Shown here in pieces: positions 25,578 through 34,725 of a stretch of 64,000 nucleotides of DNA. The position numbers were made by a program, and so were the translations under genes. Location: the NCBI RefSeq assembly GCF_904846215.1, contig NZ_CAJGZK010000011.1, positions 1 through 64,000 on the forward strand, written 5' to 3'. Source of the stretch: Psychrobacter glacincola. GTDB taxonomy: Bacteria; Pseudomonadota; Gammaproteobacteria; Pseudomonadales; Moraxellaceae. Position 1 is the stretch's first letter. Each line of letters begins with the position of its first letter. The notes beneath the pieces were generated by a model, which saw nothing but the letters and a program-made list of their open reading frames with translations, did not search any database and was not told where the DNA came from.

Positions 25578-26842
25578 TATCTTACAGGTGGCGTACCTTC
25601 GGCATTAGAGAGCACCGCATCGATTTGTATCAATGCATCCATAGGGATTGCTGATACCCCAAATACTGTTCTGGCAGGCAGCTCACCATCAAAGAACGTG
25701 GTATAAATATCATTGACCGTGTCAATATCGCTAATGTCTTTGAGTTGGATAGTTACTTTAACGATGTCGTCCATTTTATGATCGATACTCTCGACAATGG
25801 CTTTGATGTTTTCTAAGCACTGCTTGCTCTGCACTTTTATATCACTGCCGATGAGCTTACTCGTTTTAGGATTGATAGGTAATTGACCCGAAAGATGATT
25901 ATAGTGAGAAAAAGCAACCGTCTGCGTGCTTAACGAGTGCTTTGGCGCCTGCTCAGTATTATTGGCTTTTATCACAATGCCATGTCGATCTTCAACGGCT
26001 TGTGGCAGTGTGCCATCTCCGTGTGATAGCACAGCGTCAATCTGTACCAAAGCACCCATAGGCAACCCTGAAACCATAGTCACTGTGCGCGCTGGTAGAT
26101 AATTAACGGCTCTGGCAATAGCCGTATCTGGGAAAAAAGTACTATAAACGTCATCGACGGCTGCGATATCAGACAGATTGGTTATAAAAACATTTATTTT
26201 GACAATGTCATCAACACCGACATCAATACTGGTCAATATTTTCTTAATATTGGCTAGGCACTGCGTGGTCTGCTCTGTGATACCACCTGCTATTATTTGC
26301 CCTGAAGCAGGGTTAATGGGTAATTGCGCTGAGACGTTATTGTAATGAGAAAAAGCAACTGTCTGCGTAGATAGAGAGTCGATTGGCGCGTTATCGGTGT
26401 TTTTTGCCACCTTTGCTAGCTCGCAAGGTGCTTGCGGGTGAGTACCTTCGCCATTTGAAAGTAATGCATCCATTTGTACTAAAGCACCGCTCATAGGCAG
26501 TTCTGCGACCATCACTACGTTACGTGTCGGCAGATAGTCACTAAAGAAAGTACGGTAGACAGTATCTACTGCCGTCATGTCTGCAATATCTTTTAAAAAC
26601 ACAGTAATTTTAATCACATTATCCATGAGGTGCTCGGTACTTTCTACAATCGCCTTGATATTGTCTAAGCACTGTTTGGCTTGTGCTGTGATTTCAGCGG
26701 CGACTAATGTTCCAGTCTTTGGATCAATTGGCAATTGCGCTGAGATATTGTTGTAATGAGAAAAAGCAACGCTCTGAGTTGACGTTGCGCTAATCGGCGC
26801 ACGGTCCGTGTTTCTAGATAGTTTTATGATGGTATCATTCAT
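25577..26842 (-). CDS. Triple-domain RidA (YjgF/UK114) protein
   Basis: 421 residues made of three RidA domains (about 5-135, 148-277 and 293-418), each opening with STQ(S/T)VAFSHYN and ending LPxR...QxDAxLSxxxGT. RidA proteins are normally about 130-residue homotrimers with active sites at the subunit interfaces; they hydrolyse reactive enamine/imine intermediates. Here one chain could fold as a complete trimer. The catalytic-position arginine is kept in all three (R107, R252, R391), while the acidic residue of the canonical EIEA motif appears as Asp (QMDA/QIDA). Domain 2 carries an eight-residue insertion before its Arg. It may therefore be an imine deaminase or another Rid subfamily activity. 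Confidence 0.85.
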   Translation of the reverse strand: MNDTIIKLSRNTDRAPISATSTQSVAFSHYNNISAQLPIDPKTGTLVAAEITAQAKQCLDNIKAIVESTEHLMDNVIKITVFLKDIADMTAVDTVYRTFFSDYLPTRNVVMVAELPMSGALVQMDALLSNGEGTHPQAPCELAKVAKNTDNAPIDSLSTQTVAFSHYNNVSAQLPINPASGQIIAGGITEQTTQCLANIKKILTSIDVGVDDIVKINVFITNLSDIAAVDDVYSTFFPDTAIARAVNYLPARTVTMVSGLPMGALVQIDAVLSHGDGTLPQAVEDRHGIVIKANNTEQAPKHSLSTQTVAFSHYNHLSGQLPINPKTSKLIGSDIKVQSKQCLENIKAIVESIDHKMDDIVKVTIQLKDISDIDTVNDIYTTFFDGELPARTVFGVSAIPMDALIQIDAVLSNAEGTPPVR

Positions 26843-26859
26843 ATCGTGATAGTCCCTAT

Positions 26860-26934
26860 TTGATATGCTTAATTACTAAGCTGGTTGATATGCTTAATTA
26901 CTAAGCTGGTTGATATGTTTATTAATGAAGCAGG
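26860..26934. repeat. 25 bp direct tandem repeat upstream of triple RidA
   Basis: Two exact copies of a 25 bp unit starting TTGATATGCTTAATTACTAA are followed by a third degenerate copy. They lie in the 5' region of the minus-strand triple RidA gene, 18 bp before its ATG, so they could affect promoter spacing or bind a regulator. Confidence 0.82.
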
Positions 26935-26997
26935 CATCTAGCCCGCTGTTGTCGCTTTAACATCTTGAGTCGATGCTAAAAGGAATATGAGAAACTA

Positions 26998-27028
26998 AAG
27001 AGCCGCAGGAAGTCCCTACGGCTTCTTA
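26998..27028 (-). terminator. Terminator-like hairpin downstream of hupE
   Basis: The arms AAGAGCCG(C) and (A)CGGCTT(C)TT, together with AGG/CCT pairing inside, form an imperfect stem without a strong T-run. It lies about 40 bp after the hupE stop codon. Confidence 0.45.
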
Positions 27029-27067
27029 GATTTATACAAAACGAGCAAATTTCTTGGTTAATACCTA

Positions 27068-27652
27068 TTAGCCAGCAGCCAATACCCCACCAATAATAGC
27101 AACCACGCCGCCTAATGCGCGGGTAATACGGTTATCAGCTTTGAGCATCATGGTGCCTAGACCGCGACCGACGAAAGTAATGGCTAAGGTTGCGACAACG
27201 AAGCCAGCCATATAAAGTAGCAAGCTTGAACCTTGTGTCATTTCAGTACCGTGAGCATAACCGTGGGCGACCATAAATAGCGCGACCAAGGTGCCACCAA
27301 TCGCCGTCGGCAGTTTTGCAAGCGTCGCGATTAGTACACCAACCAGCAGTACTGACATCGCGATACCGGTCTCTATCCCAGCCAAACTGACACCCGCCCA
27401 AGCAAGACTCGCGCCTGCTATCATGCCGCCTACGACAAATAACGGCGTGCCACGTTTCATCGTGGTGTTTTGGCGGATACTCCAAAAACCAATCGCGCCC
27501 ATAGCCAATAAGTGGTCAAGGCCCATCATCGGATGCAGTAAGCCGCTAAGGAAACCATTGCTCACCTGCTCGCCATGGCCGGGATGGGCAATCGCCAAAG
27601 TAGCGGTCATCATTAGCCCTGCTGTCAGCAGCAATTTGGTCATTTTGTTCAT
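27068..27652 (-). CDS. HupE/UreJ-type nickel permease
   Basis: A 194-residue membrane protein with an N-terminal signal (ending TLAIAHPGHGE) and about six hydrophobic segments. The first membrane region has HPMMGLDH, the H-x5-DH nickel-binding motif of HupE/UreJ proteins. It would import Ni2+ for the adjacent urease cluster. It lies 240 bp downstream of ureG on the same strand, with repeat copy 7 between them, so co-transcription is uncertain. Confidence 0.85.
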   Translation of the reverse strand: MNKMTKLLLTAGLMMTATLAIAHPGHGEQVSNGFLSGLLHPMMGLDHLLAMGAIGFWSIRQNTTMKRGTPLFVVGGMIAGASLAWAGVSLAGIETGIAMSVLLVGVLIATLAKLPTAIGGTLVALFMVAHGYAHGTEMTQGSSLLLYMAGFVVATLAITFVGRGLGTMMLKADNRITRALGGVVAIIGGVLAAG

Positions 27653-27729
27653 TTTTCTCTCCTATTTTTTTGTTTTCTATTATTTGAATAATTGGTCTAG
27701 TCAGTACTTTGAAATACTGTCCGCCTACT

Positions 27730-27868
27730 TATAGTTGATCCACTTTTAAAAGAGTACAGAACTACTGGAGTTGATTATTCGCAGCCTCTGCGTAGCCACA
27801 GCAAGCAAGAAAAATTAACCCCAGTAGAATTGATAATATTTGCATTTTTTTATTTAGGACTGACTATA
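27730..27868 (+). repeat. Hairpin repeat family A, copy 7 (subtype ii)
   Basis: Begins TATAGTTGATCCACTTTTAA and ends CTGACTATA. The arms CTACTGGAGTTGATT and AATTAACCCCAGTAG pair with each other, and the CTACTGG/CCAGTAG ends differ from copy 5 in a compensating way. It lies between ureG and hupE. Confidence 0.85.
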
Positions 27869-27893
27869 ATTATTAAATGCGAGCCATTAAGCA

Positions 27894-28532
27894 TTAAGCA
27901 TTGGCGCTTAGTTTTCCAGGACGACGCTCAGGTAACATGCCCTGCTTTAAGATAAAGCTAATGATTTCTTCTACGCCCACGCCGTCATATAGATTGGTAA
28001 AGATAAAAGGACGTTCTCCACGCATTTTTTTTGAATCACGCTCCATCACATCTAGCGAAGCATGGACATATTCAGCGATGTCAATTTTATTAATAATAAG
28101 CAGATCCGACTTAGTAATACCTGGTCCACCTTTACGAGGGATTTTGTCACCAGCAGCGACGTCGATGACATATAAGGTCAAATCAGAAAGCTCTGGGCTA
28201 AAAGTCGCGGCCAAGTTATCGCCACCAGACTCTACTAACACCAACTCTAGGTTAGGATGGCGCGTTTGCAAATCATCAATGGCGGCCAGATTCATCGAGG
28301 CATCTTCGCGGATAGCCGTATGTGGACAGCCGCCAGTTTCTACGCCCAAAATACGATCGGCAGGCAAGGCATCATGTTTTAATAAAAAATCCGCATCTTC
28401 ACGCGTATAGATATCGTTAGTGACCACAGCGATGTCATAGTGATCTTTTAGCGCACTACATAACTGACGTAATAAGGCGGTTTTTCCAGAACCAACCGGA
28501 CCACCAACACCTACTCTTAAACAATGTTTCAT
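27894..28532 (-). CDS. ureG: Urease accessory GTPase UreG
   Basis: 212 residues, typical UreG length. The P-loop [14 protein letters not shown] is near the N-terminus, followed by [15 protein letters not shown], the CPH metal motif within [30 protein letters not shown] and the NKID base motif. UreG delivers nickel to the urease active site with UreD/F/E in a GTP-dependent step. It is the last gene of the ureDABCEFG cluster. Confidence 0.96.
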   Translation of the reverse strand: MKHCLRVGVGGPVGSGKTALLRQLCSALKDHYDIAVVTNDIYTREDADFLLKHDALPADRILGVETGGCPHTAIREDASMNLAAIDDLQTRHPNLELVLVESGGDNLAATFSPELSDLTLYVIDVAAGDKIPRKGGPGITKSDLLIINKIDIAEYVHASLDVMERDSKKMRGERPFIFTNLYDGVGVEEIISFILKQGMLPERRPGKLSANA

Positions 28533-28566
28533 GTATATTTTCCTTATCTAAAAACGAAGCATTAAT

Positions 28567-29274
28567 TTAGCTTCGAAATAATCGTGAATATTGAGTTTCA
28601 TGCTGAGCACTACCCAGTGCTAAACCGGGTAAAATCGGACCCAACTGCGCATCAGTTAAGGTTAAAGCCTTGTCGACTGCCGCCACCAGTTGCGCCCGTA
28701 ACGTCTCGTTCAAACGTTGGGCAGCGGTATGGCCAAGTGGCAGGGCTTTGCAGGCAGCCGCGAGCTGATTTTCCAGCCAGCCCCAAGCAAATCCTAATAG
28801 CGCTTGACGTACGGGCACCTGCCTTTGATGGGCGGTCCACGCAAAGACTGTGACATAACCCGGATCCTTTGGTAGCTTTGCATGACCTAACGCTGTCTGT
28901 GGCTGCAACTCTAGACTGTTGAGCAAGCGCATCAATGCTTGACCCAAACGCATGTCTTCATCGCTCAGCTCCGCCGTTTCCCGATTGGCGTGTAGCCAGT
29001 CATTCCAAAATGCCAAACCATCACTGTCGTTATTGGCCCAGCAGCTCTGTAAACGCGCTAAGACAGGCAGCTCACAACGCGTCAAACCATCTCCTAATAC
29101 ACCTTCTAACCATTCGCCCAGTTGGGCTTCGTTATTGACCCAACCAAGCTCAAACGCACTCTCCAAACCTTGCGACCAAGCAAAAGCACCAATAGGTAAT
29201 GCTGGGCTAATTAATTGCATCAAACCTAACAATGCCAGATCGCTAACAGCATTTGAGGGCTCATCAATGCGCAT
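28567..29274 (-). CDS. ureF: Urease accessory protein UreF
   Basis: 235 residues from the ATG at 29274 (MRIDEPSNAVSDLALL). An open frame extends to 29406, but that part overlaps ureE and encodes no family-like sequence. The UreF signature LMQLISPALPIGAFAWSQGLESA is at the N-terminus and ALPLGHTAAQRL near the C-terminus. UreF binds UreD and UreG in the nickel-insertion complex. It overlaps the His-rich end of ureE by 11 bp, which implies translational coupling. Confidence 0.93.
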   Translation of the reverse strand: MRIDEPSNAVSDLALLGLMQLISPALPIGAFAWSQGLESAFELGWVNNEAQLGEWLEGVLGDGLTRCELPVLARLQSCWANNDSDGLAFWNDWLHANRETAELSDEDMRLGQALMRLLNSLELQPQTALGHAKLPKDPGYVTVFAWTAHQRQVPVRQALLGFAWGWLENQLAAACKALPLGHTAAQRLNETLRAQLVAAVDKALTLTDAQLGPILPGLALGSAQHETQYSRLFRS

Positions 29275-29806
29275 GGTTATGACCGTCGTGTTCAGAATGG
29301 TCGTGGTCATGAGAATGAGAGTGAGAATGCGCATGACTATTTGAGTGCGAGTGCTCACGACCAGCCTGCGCATAAGCACCAGACTCAGGATCAAACGGTG
29401 CGTCATGATGTATCAAGTCGGCTCCCAACAGTACCGCCAGCTCTTCAAGCACATGATCTGGAGGAAAACGCACCCAATGACGTCCGTCTGTATCGCTACC
29501 AAGGGCGAGCGACACATGACGATTACCTAAGTGGTAGCAAAGTCTAGCGAGTGGCAAACCGCTTTCGATATAAGCGCTAGCTACTGGCTCATCAGCAGCA
29601 AGAACCTGAATCACTTCGCCACTATTGGCTTGTAGCAAATCACCATGACGAAGCACAGGGCCTCGATCAAGAAATAAACCCACGTCACGGTCATTATCGC
29701 TGACTGCTTTTAGACGGCCACGGATACGCAGCTCATAAGGCAAGGTCAAGGTGTCATAAATATCGACCGAAGCATTAGCATCCATTCTTTTTATTAATTC
29801 AAGCAT
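29264..29806 (-). CDS. ureE: Urease accessory nickel metallochaperone UreE
   Basis: 180 residues. The N-terminal peptide-binding domain and the metal-binding domain (LCYHLGNRHVSLAL) are followed by a long histidine-rich tail (alternating His-Ser, His-Asp, ending HNHAH) from about residue 150. Such tails buffer several Ni2+ ions. The DNA encoding the tail is a simple-sequence stretch prone to length change. It lies between ureC and ureF. Confidence 0.95.
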   Translation of the reverse strand: MLELIKRMDANASVDIYDTLTLPYELRIRGRLKAVSDNDRDVGLFLDRGPVLRHGDLLQANSGEVIQVLAADEPVASAYIESGLPLARLCYHLGNRHVSLALGSDTDGRHWVRFPPDHVLEELAVLLGADLIHHDAPFDPESGAYAQAGREHSHSNSHAHSHSHSHDHDHSEHDGHNHAH

Positions 29807-29869
29807 ATTATTATCCTTACAAACGATTCAAAACAAATGGCCTAAAACAGATGGCTTAAAACAGATGGC

Positions 29870-31573
29870 TTAAAACAAATGATAAAGCTGAGCTAATGGC
29901 AATTCAGAGAGCGGCTCGCAAGTTAAGAGCACACCGTCTACATGAACTTCATAAGTTTCTGGATCTACCGTGATGTTCGGGCAGTAATCATTCAGCTTCA
30001 TGTCTTTTTTACGCATGCTACGTACGTTTTTACACGCGACAAATCGGCTTTTTAGTCCCAGTTTTTCTTCAAGACCTGTGTCCATGGCGGCTTGGCTAAC
30101 AAAGGTAACGCGAGTAGCAGACACGGCACGGCCTAACGCGCCAAACATACGGCGATAATGCACCGGCTGCGGGGTCGAAATCGCTGCGTTAGGATCACCC
30201 ATTGCAGCACCAGCAATCATGCCGCCTTTTAAAATAATGGACGGCTTTACGCCAAAAAACTTAGGACGCCATAGTACCAAGTCTGCCATTTTGCCAATCT
30301 CTACCGAGCCCACTTCATGTGATACGCCATGGGTGATGGCAGGATTGATGGTATATTTGGCAATGTAGCGTTTTACTCGGAAATTGTCGGTACCACGCGC
30401 TTGATCTTCTGGCAGCAGACCACGCTGCAAGCGCATTTTGTGCGCAGTTTGCCACGTACGGCAGACCACTTCACCAATACGGCCCATAGCTTGAGAGTCC
30501 GATGAAATCATCGAGATAGCACCAAGATCATGCAAGATGTCTTCTGCAGCAATGGTCTCACGGCGGATACGCGAGTCAGCAAAGGCCACATCTTCAGGAA
30601 TATTTGGGTCTAAGTGATGACACTCCATCAACATATCGAGATGCTCGTCAACGGTGTTGATGGTATACGGACGTGTTGGGTTGGTCGATGACGGTAAGAC
30701 ATTTGGCTGACCACAAGCGACAATAATGTCTGGGGCGTGACCACCACCAGCACCTTCAGTATGGTACGAATGGATACAGCGGTTTTTAAAGGCCTCTAGC
30801 GTATCCTTGACAAATCCCGACTCATTTAAACTATCAGCATGTAGCGCTACCTGAATATCGTGACGGTCAGCAACATCAAGCGCATTGCTAATAGCGGCTG
30901 GCGTTGCTGCCCAGTCTTCATGGACTTTTAAGCTCATCACACCTGCTTTGACTTGCTCTTCAAGCGCTTCTGGGGTACTGGCACTGCCCTTACCCAAAAA
31001 TCCGATGTTAATAGGCAAGTCATCTACCGCTTGCATCATTTTGCCGATATGCCATGGACCAGGGGTATTGGTGGTAGCCATTGAGCCGGTCGCAGGGCCT
31101 GTACCACCGCCAATCATAGTGGTTAGACCGCTCATTAACGCTTCATCTACTTGTTGCGGGCAGATAAAGTGCACATGAGTATCTACCCCGCCTGCAGTCA
31201 ATATTTGGTTTTCACCTGCGATAATTTCAGTACCGGCGCCAATAATAATATCAATATCTGGCTGCGTATCTGGGTTGCCGGCTTTACCAATAGCGGCAAT
31301 ACGACCATTTTTTAAGCCAACATCGGCTTTTACGATGCCCCACCAATCAATAATAATCACGTTGGTAATCACGGTATCCATCACTGAGTCTGAGCACAGC
31401 TGGCTTTGACCCATACCATCACGAATCACTTTACCGCCACCAAATACCACCTCTTCACCATAATGGGTATGGTCTTTTTCAATCTCGACCCAAAGCTCGG
31501 TATCGCCCAAACGGAGGCGGTCGCCAACGGTCGGACCATACATATTGGCATAGGCGTCGCGAGATATCTTCAT
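29870..31573 (-). CDS. ureC: Urease alpha subunit UreC
   Basis: 567 residues, full length. It is the catalytic subunit that hydrolyses urea to ammonia and carbamate. The nickel ligands are visible in [12 protein letters not shown] (His-x-His), the carbamylated Lys216 in [21 protein letters not shown] and the [16 protein letters not shown] loop. The mobile-flap Cys is in MECHHLDP. The start overlaps the ureB stop by 4 bp (ATGA). The protein is cytoplasmic and needs UreDEFG for activation. Confidence 0.97.
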   Translation of the reverse strand: MKISRDAYANMYGPTVGDRLRLGDTELWVEIEKDHTHYGEEVVFGGGKVIRDGMGQSQLCSDSVMDTVITNVIIIDWWGIVKADVGLKNGRIAAIGKAGNPDTQPDIDIIIGAGTEIIAGENQILTAGGVDTHVHFICPQQVDEALMSGLTTMIGGGTGPATGSMATTNTPGPWHIGKMMQAVDDLPINIGFLGKGSASTPEALEEQVKAGVMSLKVHEDWAATPAAISNALDVADRHDIQVALHADSLNESGFVKDTLEAFKNRCIHSYHTEGAGGGHAPDIIVACGQPNVLPSSTNPTRPYTINTVDEHLDMLMECHHLDPNIPEDVAFADSRIRRETIAAEDILHDLGAISMISSDSQAMGRIGEVVCRTWQTAHKMRLQRGLLPEDQARGTDNFRVKRYIAKYTINPAITHGVSHEVGSVEIGKMADLVLWRPKFFGVKPSIILKGGMIAGAAMGDPNAAISTPQPVHYRRMFGALGRAVSATRVTFVSQAAMDTGLEEKLGLKSRFVACKNVRSMRKKDMKLNDYCPNITVDPETYEVHVDGVLLTCEPLSELPLAQLYHLF

Positions 31574-31908
31574 CGTGTCTCTCCCGAATCTGAATTGTCA
31601 TCTAGCGCGCCCATCACCTCACCTCTAAAACCAAATATGCGGCGCAATCCGGCATAAGGCAGCAACGACACCTCACGTTTTTGGCCCGGCTCAAAGCGCG
31701 TGGCGGTGCCAGCAGGTATCGCTAGGCGATGGCCATAGGCTTTTTTTCGATCAAAGCTCAGTGCGCTATTGGTTTCAGCGAAGTGATAATGAGAGCCCAC
31801 TTGGATAGGGCGATCACCGGTATTGGCCACTTCAATCACAAAGCTGTCGCGACCTACGCACAGTTCAATATCGCCTGTCTTTAATTGATATTCACCCGGA
31901 ATCATCAT
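31570..31908 (-). CDS. ureB: Urease beta subunit UreB
   Basis: 112 residues with the family motifs [17 protein letters not shown] and the C-terminal [11 protein letters not shown]. It is structural and forms the (alpha beta gamma)3 urease with UreA and UreC. The start is either of two adjacent Met codons. It overlaps ureC by 4 bp and lies 25 bp after ureA. The separate UreA and UreB follow the usual bacterial arrangement rather than the Helicobacter fusion. Confidence 0.95.
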   Translation of the reverse strand: MMIPGEYQLKTGDIELCVGRDSFVIEVANTGDRPIQVGSHYHFAETNSALSFDRKKAYGHRLAIPAGTATRFEPGQKREVSLLPYAGLRRIFGFRGEVMGALDDNSDSGETR

Positions 31909-31933
31909 GCTCTCCTTAAGCTTTATGCTCTTA

Positions 31934-32236
31934 TTAGATAATAGGACTATGAACAGTCACCAGTTTGGTGCCATCCGAAAAAGTGGCTTCGACCTGAATA
32001 CTTTCAATCATCTCAGGTACACCTTCCATCACATCCTCTCGGCTTAAGATTTCGCGGCCAGCACCCATCATCTCTGCCACCGTGCGCCCTTCTCGCGCGC
32101 CTTCCATAATCTCACAGCTTATTAATGCAATTGCTTCTGGATAGTTTAACTTCAATCCTTTTGCCTTACGGCGCTCTGCTAAAAGCCCAGCGGTAAAAAG
32201 CATTAATTTGTCTTTGTCTCTCGGGGTTAGTTCCAT
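31934..32236 (-). CDS. ureA: Urease gamma subunit UreA
   Basis: 100 residues, the standard length: [23 protein letters not shown] at the start, [11 protein letters not shown] and the C-terminal [12 protein letters not shown]. It is the small structural subunit of urease and the second gene in the cluster, after ureD. Confidence 0.96.
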   Translation of the reverse strand: MELTPRDKDKLMLFTAGLLAERRKAKGLKLNYPEAIALISCEIMEGAREGRTVAEMMGAGREILSREDVMEGVPEMIESIQVEATFSDGTKLVTVHSPII

Positions 32237-32311
32237 TGTTTGCTCCGTTTTTTTATTGCTATTGCTTTTAAAGTGTTATGCCTGATATGGCATAAATAAA
32301 GCTCAAATTTA

Positions 32312-33220
32312 TTAGGTTAACCAAATGCGCGGTGTAACGGCCTGAACACCAATCAATCTTGGGCGTAGAATTTCCCTCGCTTGCTGCAATATATCCCATG
32401 CTTCATTGCGCTCCATGCCCAAATAGCGCAGTAAGAGCACGCCGCGGCGATAAGTCACCGCCCAATTATGATTGGCAGCTATTTTATCGCGTAGTTCGGT
32501 AATGGTCTCAGCAGGGTCGCTCAGTCCGACAGTCCAAAGGGTAGCGTGTACCGTAGCGCCGCCTTGTCCCCATTTACCTAAAAATCGAGGATGTGCCGGG
32601 TCAATGACTTGGCGCTCTAACCATAGTGGCTGACCATTTCGGCTCAGCTGAAAGCGCTGTTCAATGATACCGCTGACATAAGGCAAATCACTGGCTGGAC
32701 GGCCAAGGCCAATAATCTCCCAGCCCAAGCATTTAGCCGTTTCCGCCAAATCGATAATCACCGTTTGCTCACCGCGTGACCCATCAAAAGCAAGGGTTTC
32801 TTGTGGCAGCCATTCAAGCGTGGCGCCGTCTTCGATTTTAAGATGAGTGTGCTGTGTCCAAGCGACATTATTGCTATCGGCTCGATATAGCTTGTTGGCA
32901 GCTGGGGTGGTTAATAAAACGTGAGCGTTTTCAGACACCGTAACATCGATGGTTAGAGAGTCACCGCTGGCAATACCGCCTGGCGGATGCAAAAGATACA
33001 CATGGCAGCAGCCGTCACGACCTTCAGGATAAAAAGCGCGCTGTACCCGAAGTGGACCATAGTGGCGCGCCACATTCATGCGGGTGATGCGAGTATCCGC
33101 TTCAGGATAAGCGGCAAAACCCAGAGTTAATGAGGCTGGCCAGTGACGGCTGGCATCAAAACGATGCCCAGAATCTATGACTGGCTGCGGATGCACAGGC
33201 ATAGAAGATAAAATCGTCAT
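32312..33220 (-). CDS. ureD: Urease accessory protein UreD
   Basis: 302 residues. UreD-family blocks are LHPPGGIASGDSL, LLTTPAANKLYR and EWLPQETLAFDGSRG. UreD is the scaffold that contacts apo-urease and recruits UreF and UreG. It is the first gene of the cluster, so the operon promoter should lie in the 33221-33710 interval. No urea transporter gene is present here. Confidence 0.94.
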   Translation of the reverse strand: MTILSSMPVHPQPVIDSGHRFDASRHWPASLTLGFAAYPEADTRITRMNVARHYGPLRVQRAFYPEGRDGCCHVYLLHPPGGIASGDSLTIDVTVSENAHVLLTTPAANKLYRADSNNVAWTQHTHLKIEDGATLEWLPQETLAFDGSRGEQTVIIDLAETAKCLGWEIIGLGRPASDLPYVSGIIEQRFQLSRNGQPLWLERQVIDPAHPRFLGKWGQGGATVHATLWTVGLSDPAETITELRDKIAANHNWAVTYRRGVLLLRYLGMERNEAWDILQQAREILRPRLIGVQAVTPRIWLT

Positions 33221-33710
33221 GCGATTGGAAACCTTTTTTATAGGCCCAGCGCGACATACATCGCTGAATCGTCAGAAAATTGGCTGACAATAGCAAAATG
33301 AGAAAATACATTCACGTGCGCGGGTGAGGTTAGAGTGACAGTGGCAGCCTAGTAGCTGTCAGCGAATGTCATTAGTTGGGCAATGAATGCCTAAAAACCA
33401 TAAAACGAGTAGTGCAGATAAATTGCGATATACCATCAGGGTAGAAGACGCTTCCCTTGATATGTGTATGAGCTTGATTGATGCAAATAGGCACTCTAAA
33501 AAAGCCCTTATTAGTGAACAACCATACTGTTTATCTCTTATAAGCCAACCGTACATCATTGTCAAATTATTTCTTTACACATTGATAAAAACTATCGTCA
33601 ATTAATCCTATTCCCAGTGAATCAATCTTGTCAATCTTGTAGTAATTCAATAAGATAAGTAGCTAGAGGCTGTCGTGTTTAATAAATATAGAGCCTAATG
33701 TTTAAAAGGA
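33221..33710. other. Region upstream of the urease cluster, no clear gene
   Basis: About 490 bp. Short open frames of about 70 codons exist on both strands around 33360-33605, but none has an RBS, a recognisable domain or a good start, and they overlap each other antisense. The urease promoter is expected near 33221-33330. I see no NtrC/sigma-54 or Fur site that I would defend. Confidence 0.4.
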
Positions 33711-34385
33711 TTAACGCTCATCAAATGCTTTAGAAAAATTTTGGCAAAAAATCACCACCTCATCCCCTTCTTGCCACGGCTGAAACTTAGTCATCGCTTG
33801 CAAAAAGCGCGAATGCTGAAGCCAGTCTTGTAGCCATCGCTGCAGATTTGGATAGGGCAAGCTATAAAAAACATCGCGATCGACATGAGCGAATTGACGG
33901 ACAAAAGGCATGATGCCGATATCTGCAATCGTTATGCTCTTCCCTAACAGGTAAGTATTTTTAGTCAGTAACGCCTCTAAAACCTCTAAAAACCCTTCAC
34001 CCCGTTGTCGATACTCTGTCTGGGTCATCTCTAGATAACGATCGGCATATTTATAGCGATCGAGCCAATATTTAAACTCGTTATCGTTTTTATCAATCAA
34101 AGCATTTGCTTGATGAAAAATCTCTGCATTCAAAAGCTGTTGCGGATCTTGCTGCTCAAGCGCCCATACCATGATTTCTCTACTCTCTTCAATCACCGTC
34201 CCATCTACAAGTTGTAAAACAGGCACCGTACCTTTTGGGCTAATCGCTAGCATCTGAGACGGTTTATGTTTCAGCGTTATCTCTCGCAGCTCTACTTGCA
34301 GCTCGGCAAACAGTATGCCAAGACGGGCGCGCATGGCATAAGGGCAGCGACGAAAAGAGTACAGAAGATGATAAGAAGAAGTCAT
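33711..34385 (-). CDS. Glutathione S-transferase family protein
   Basis: 224 residues from the ATG at 34385 (MTSSYHLLYSFRRCPYAMRARL). A longer frame to 34460 adds a non-conserved tail. The N-terminal thioredoxin-like domain has RRCPYAMRAR with a single Cys, PKGTVPVLQL and the IEESREI glutathione-binding Ser. The C-terminal all-helical domain has ITIADIGIMPFVRQFAHVD (N-capping Asp). This looks like a GST/glutaredoxin-2-like enzyme that acts on electrophiles or disulfides. It is a monocistronic minus-strand gene. Confidence 0.8.
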   Translation of the reverse strand: MTSSYHLLYSFRRCPYAMRARLGILFAELQVELREITLKHKPSQMLAISPKGTVPVLQLVDGTVIEESREIMVWALEQQDPQQLLNAEIFHQANALIDKNDNEFKYWLDRYKYADRYLEMTQTEYRQRGEGFLEVLEALLTKNTYLLGKSITIADIGIMPFVRQFAHVDRDVFYSLPYPNLQRWLQDWLQHSRFLQAMTKFQPWQEGDEVVIFCQNFSKAFDER

Positions 34386-34725
34386 AGGTATGGTTCGTAT
34401 TTGAATTGAGATTAATAGCTTTAGAGGCGAAGGTTGTTTGTCACTAGGGCATATCATCATTTCATCATTTCATCATTTTAAAAATAGCAGTGACGACACC
34501 TTCATTCATGATAACAATGCCAATAATTGCATTCAACGGTGGGTTTGATATTTCAGAAGATTGAGCGCTAATTTAAAACAATATTTACAGCACAATGACT
34601 AACTTTTTTATACTTGTTAGCGTATTCAACTTATATTGGGATTTACGAGGAATTAGATTGCTAGGATTTTCGAAAGCAGTTACACTTCCTTAATAAACCG
34701 CTACACTAATGACAAGGAAGTCGAT
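34386..34725. other. Divergent intergenic region, no gene seen
   Basis: About 340 bp between the divergent GST-like gene and the esterase gene. It contains a short CATTTCATCATTTCATCATT run (a 9 bp period near 34458-34480). The esterase RBS AAGGAAG lies just before 34726. No ORF or known operator is recognised. Confidence 0.4.

Noticed and set aside
25577..26842. Repeated ~23 bp strings spaced ~430 bp, considered as a repeat array
   Set aside because: They are the equivalent STQxVAFSHYN codons of three homologous RidA domains, so the repetition is explained by protein duplication.
29264..29400. N-terminal extension of UreF to 29406
   Set aside because: The extra frame is the reverse phase of the His-rich ureE tail; the UreF family begins at the ATG at 29274.
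33359..33605. Overlapping ~70-codon frames on both strands upstream of ureD
   Set aside because: They are antisense to each other, lack RBS and domains, and neither resembles a known small protein.
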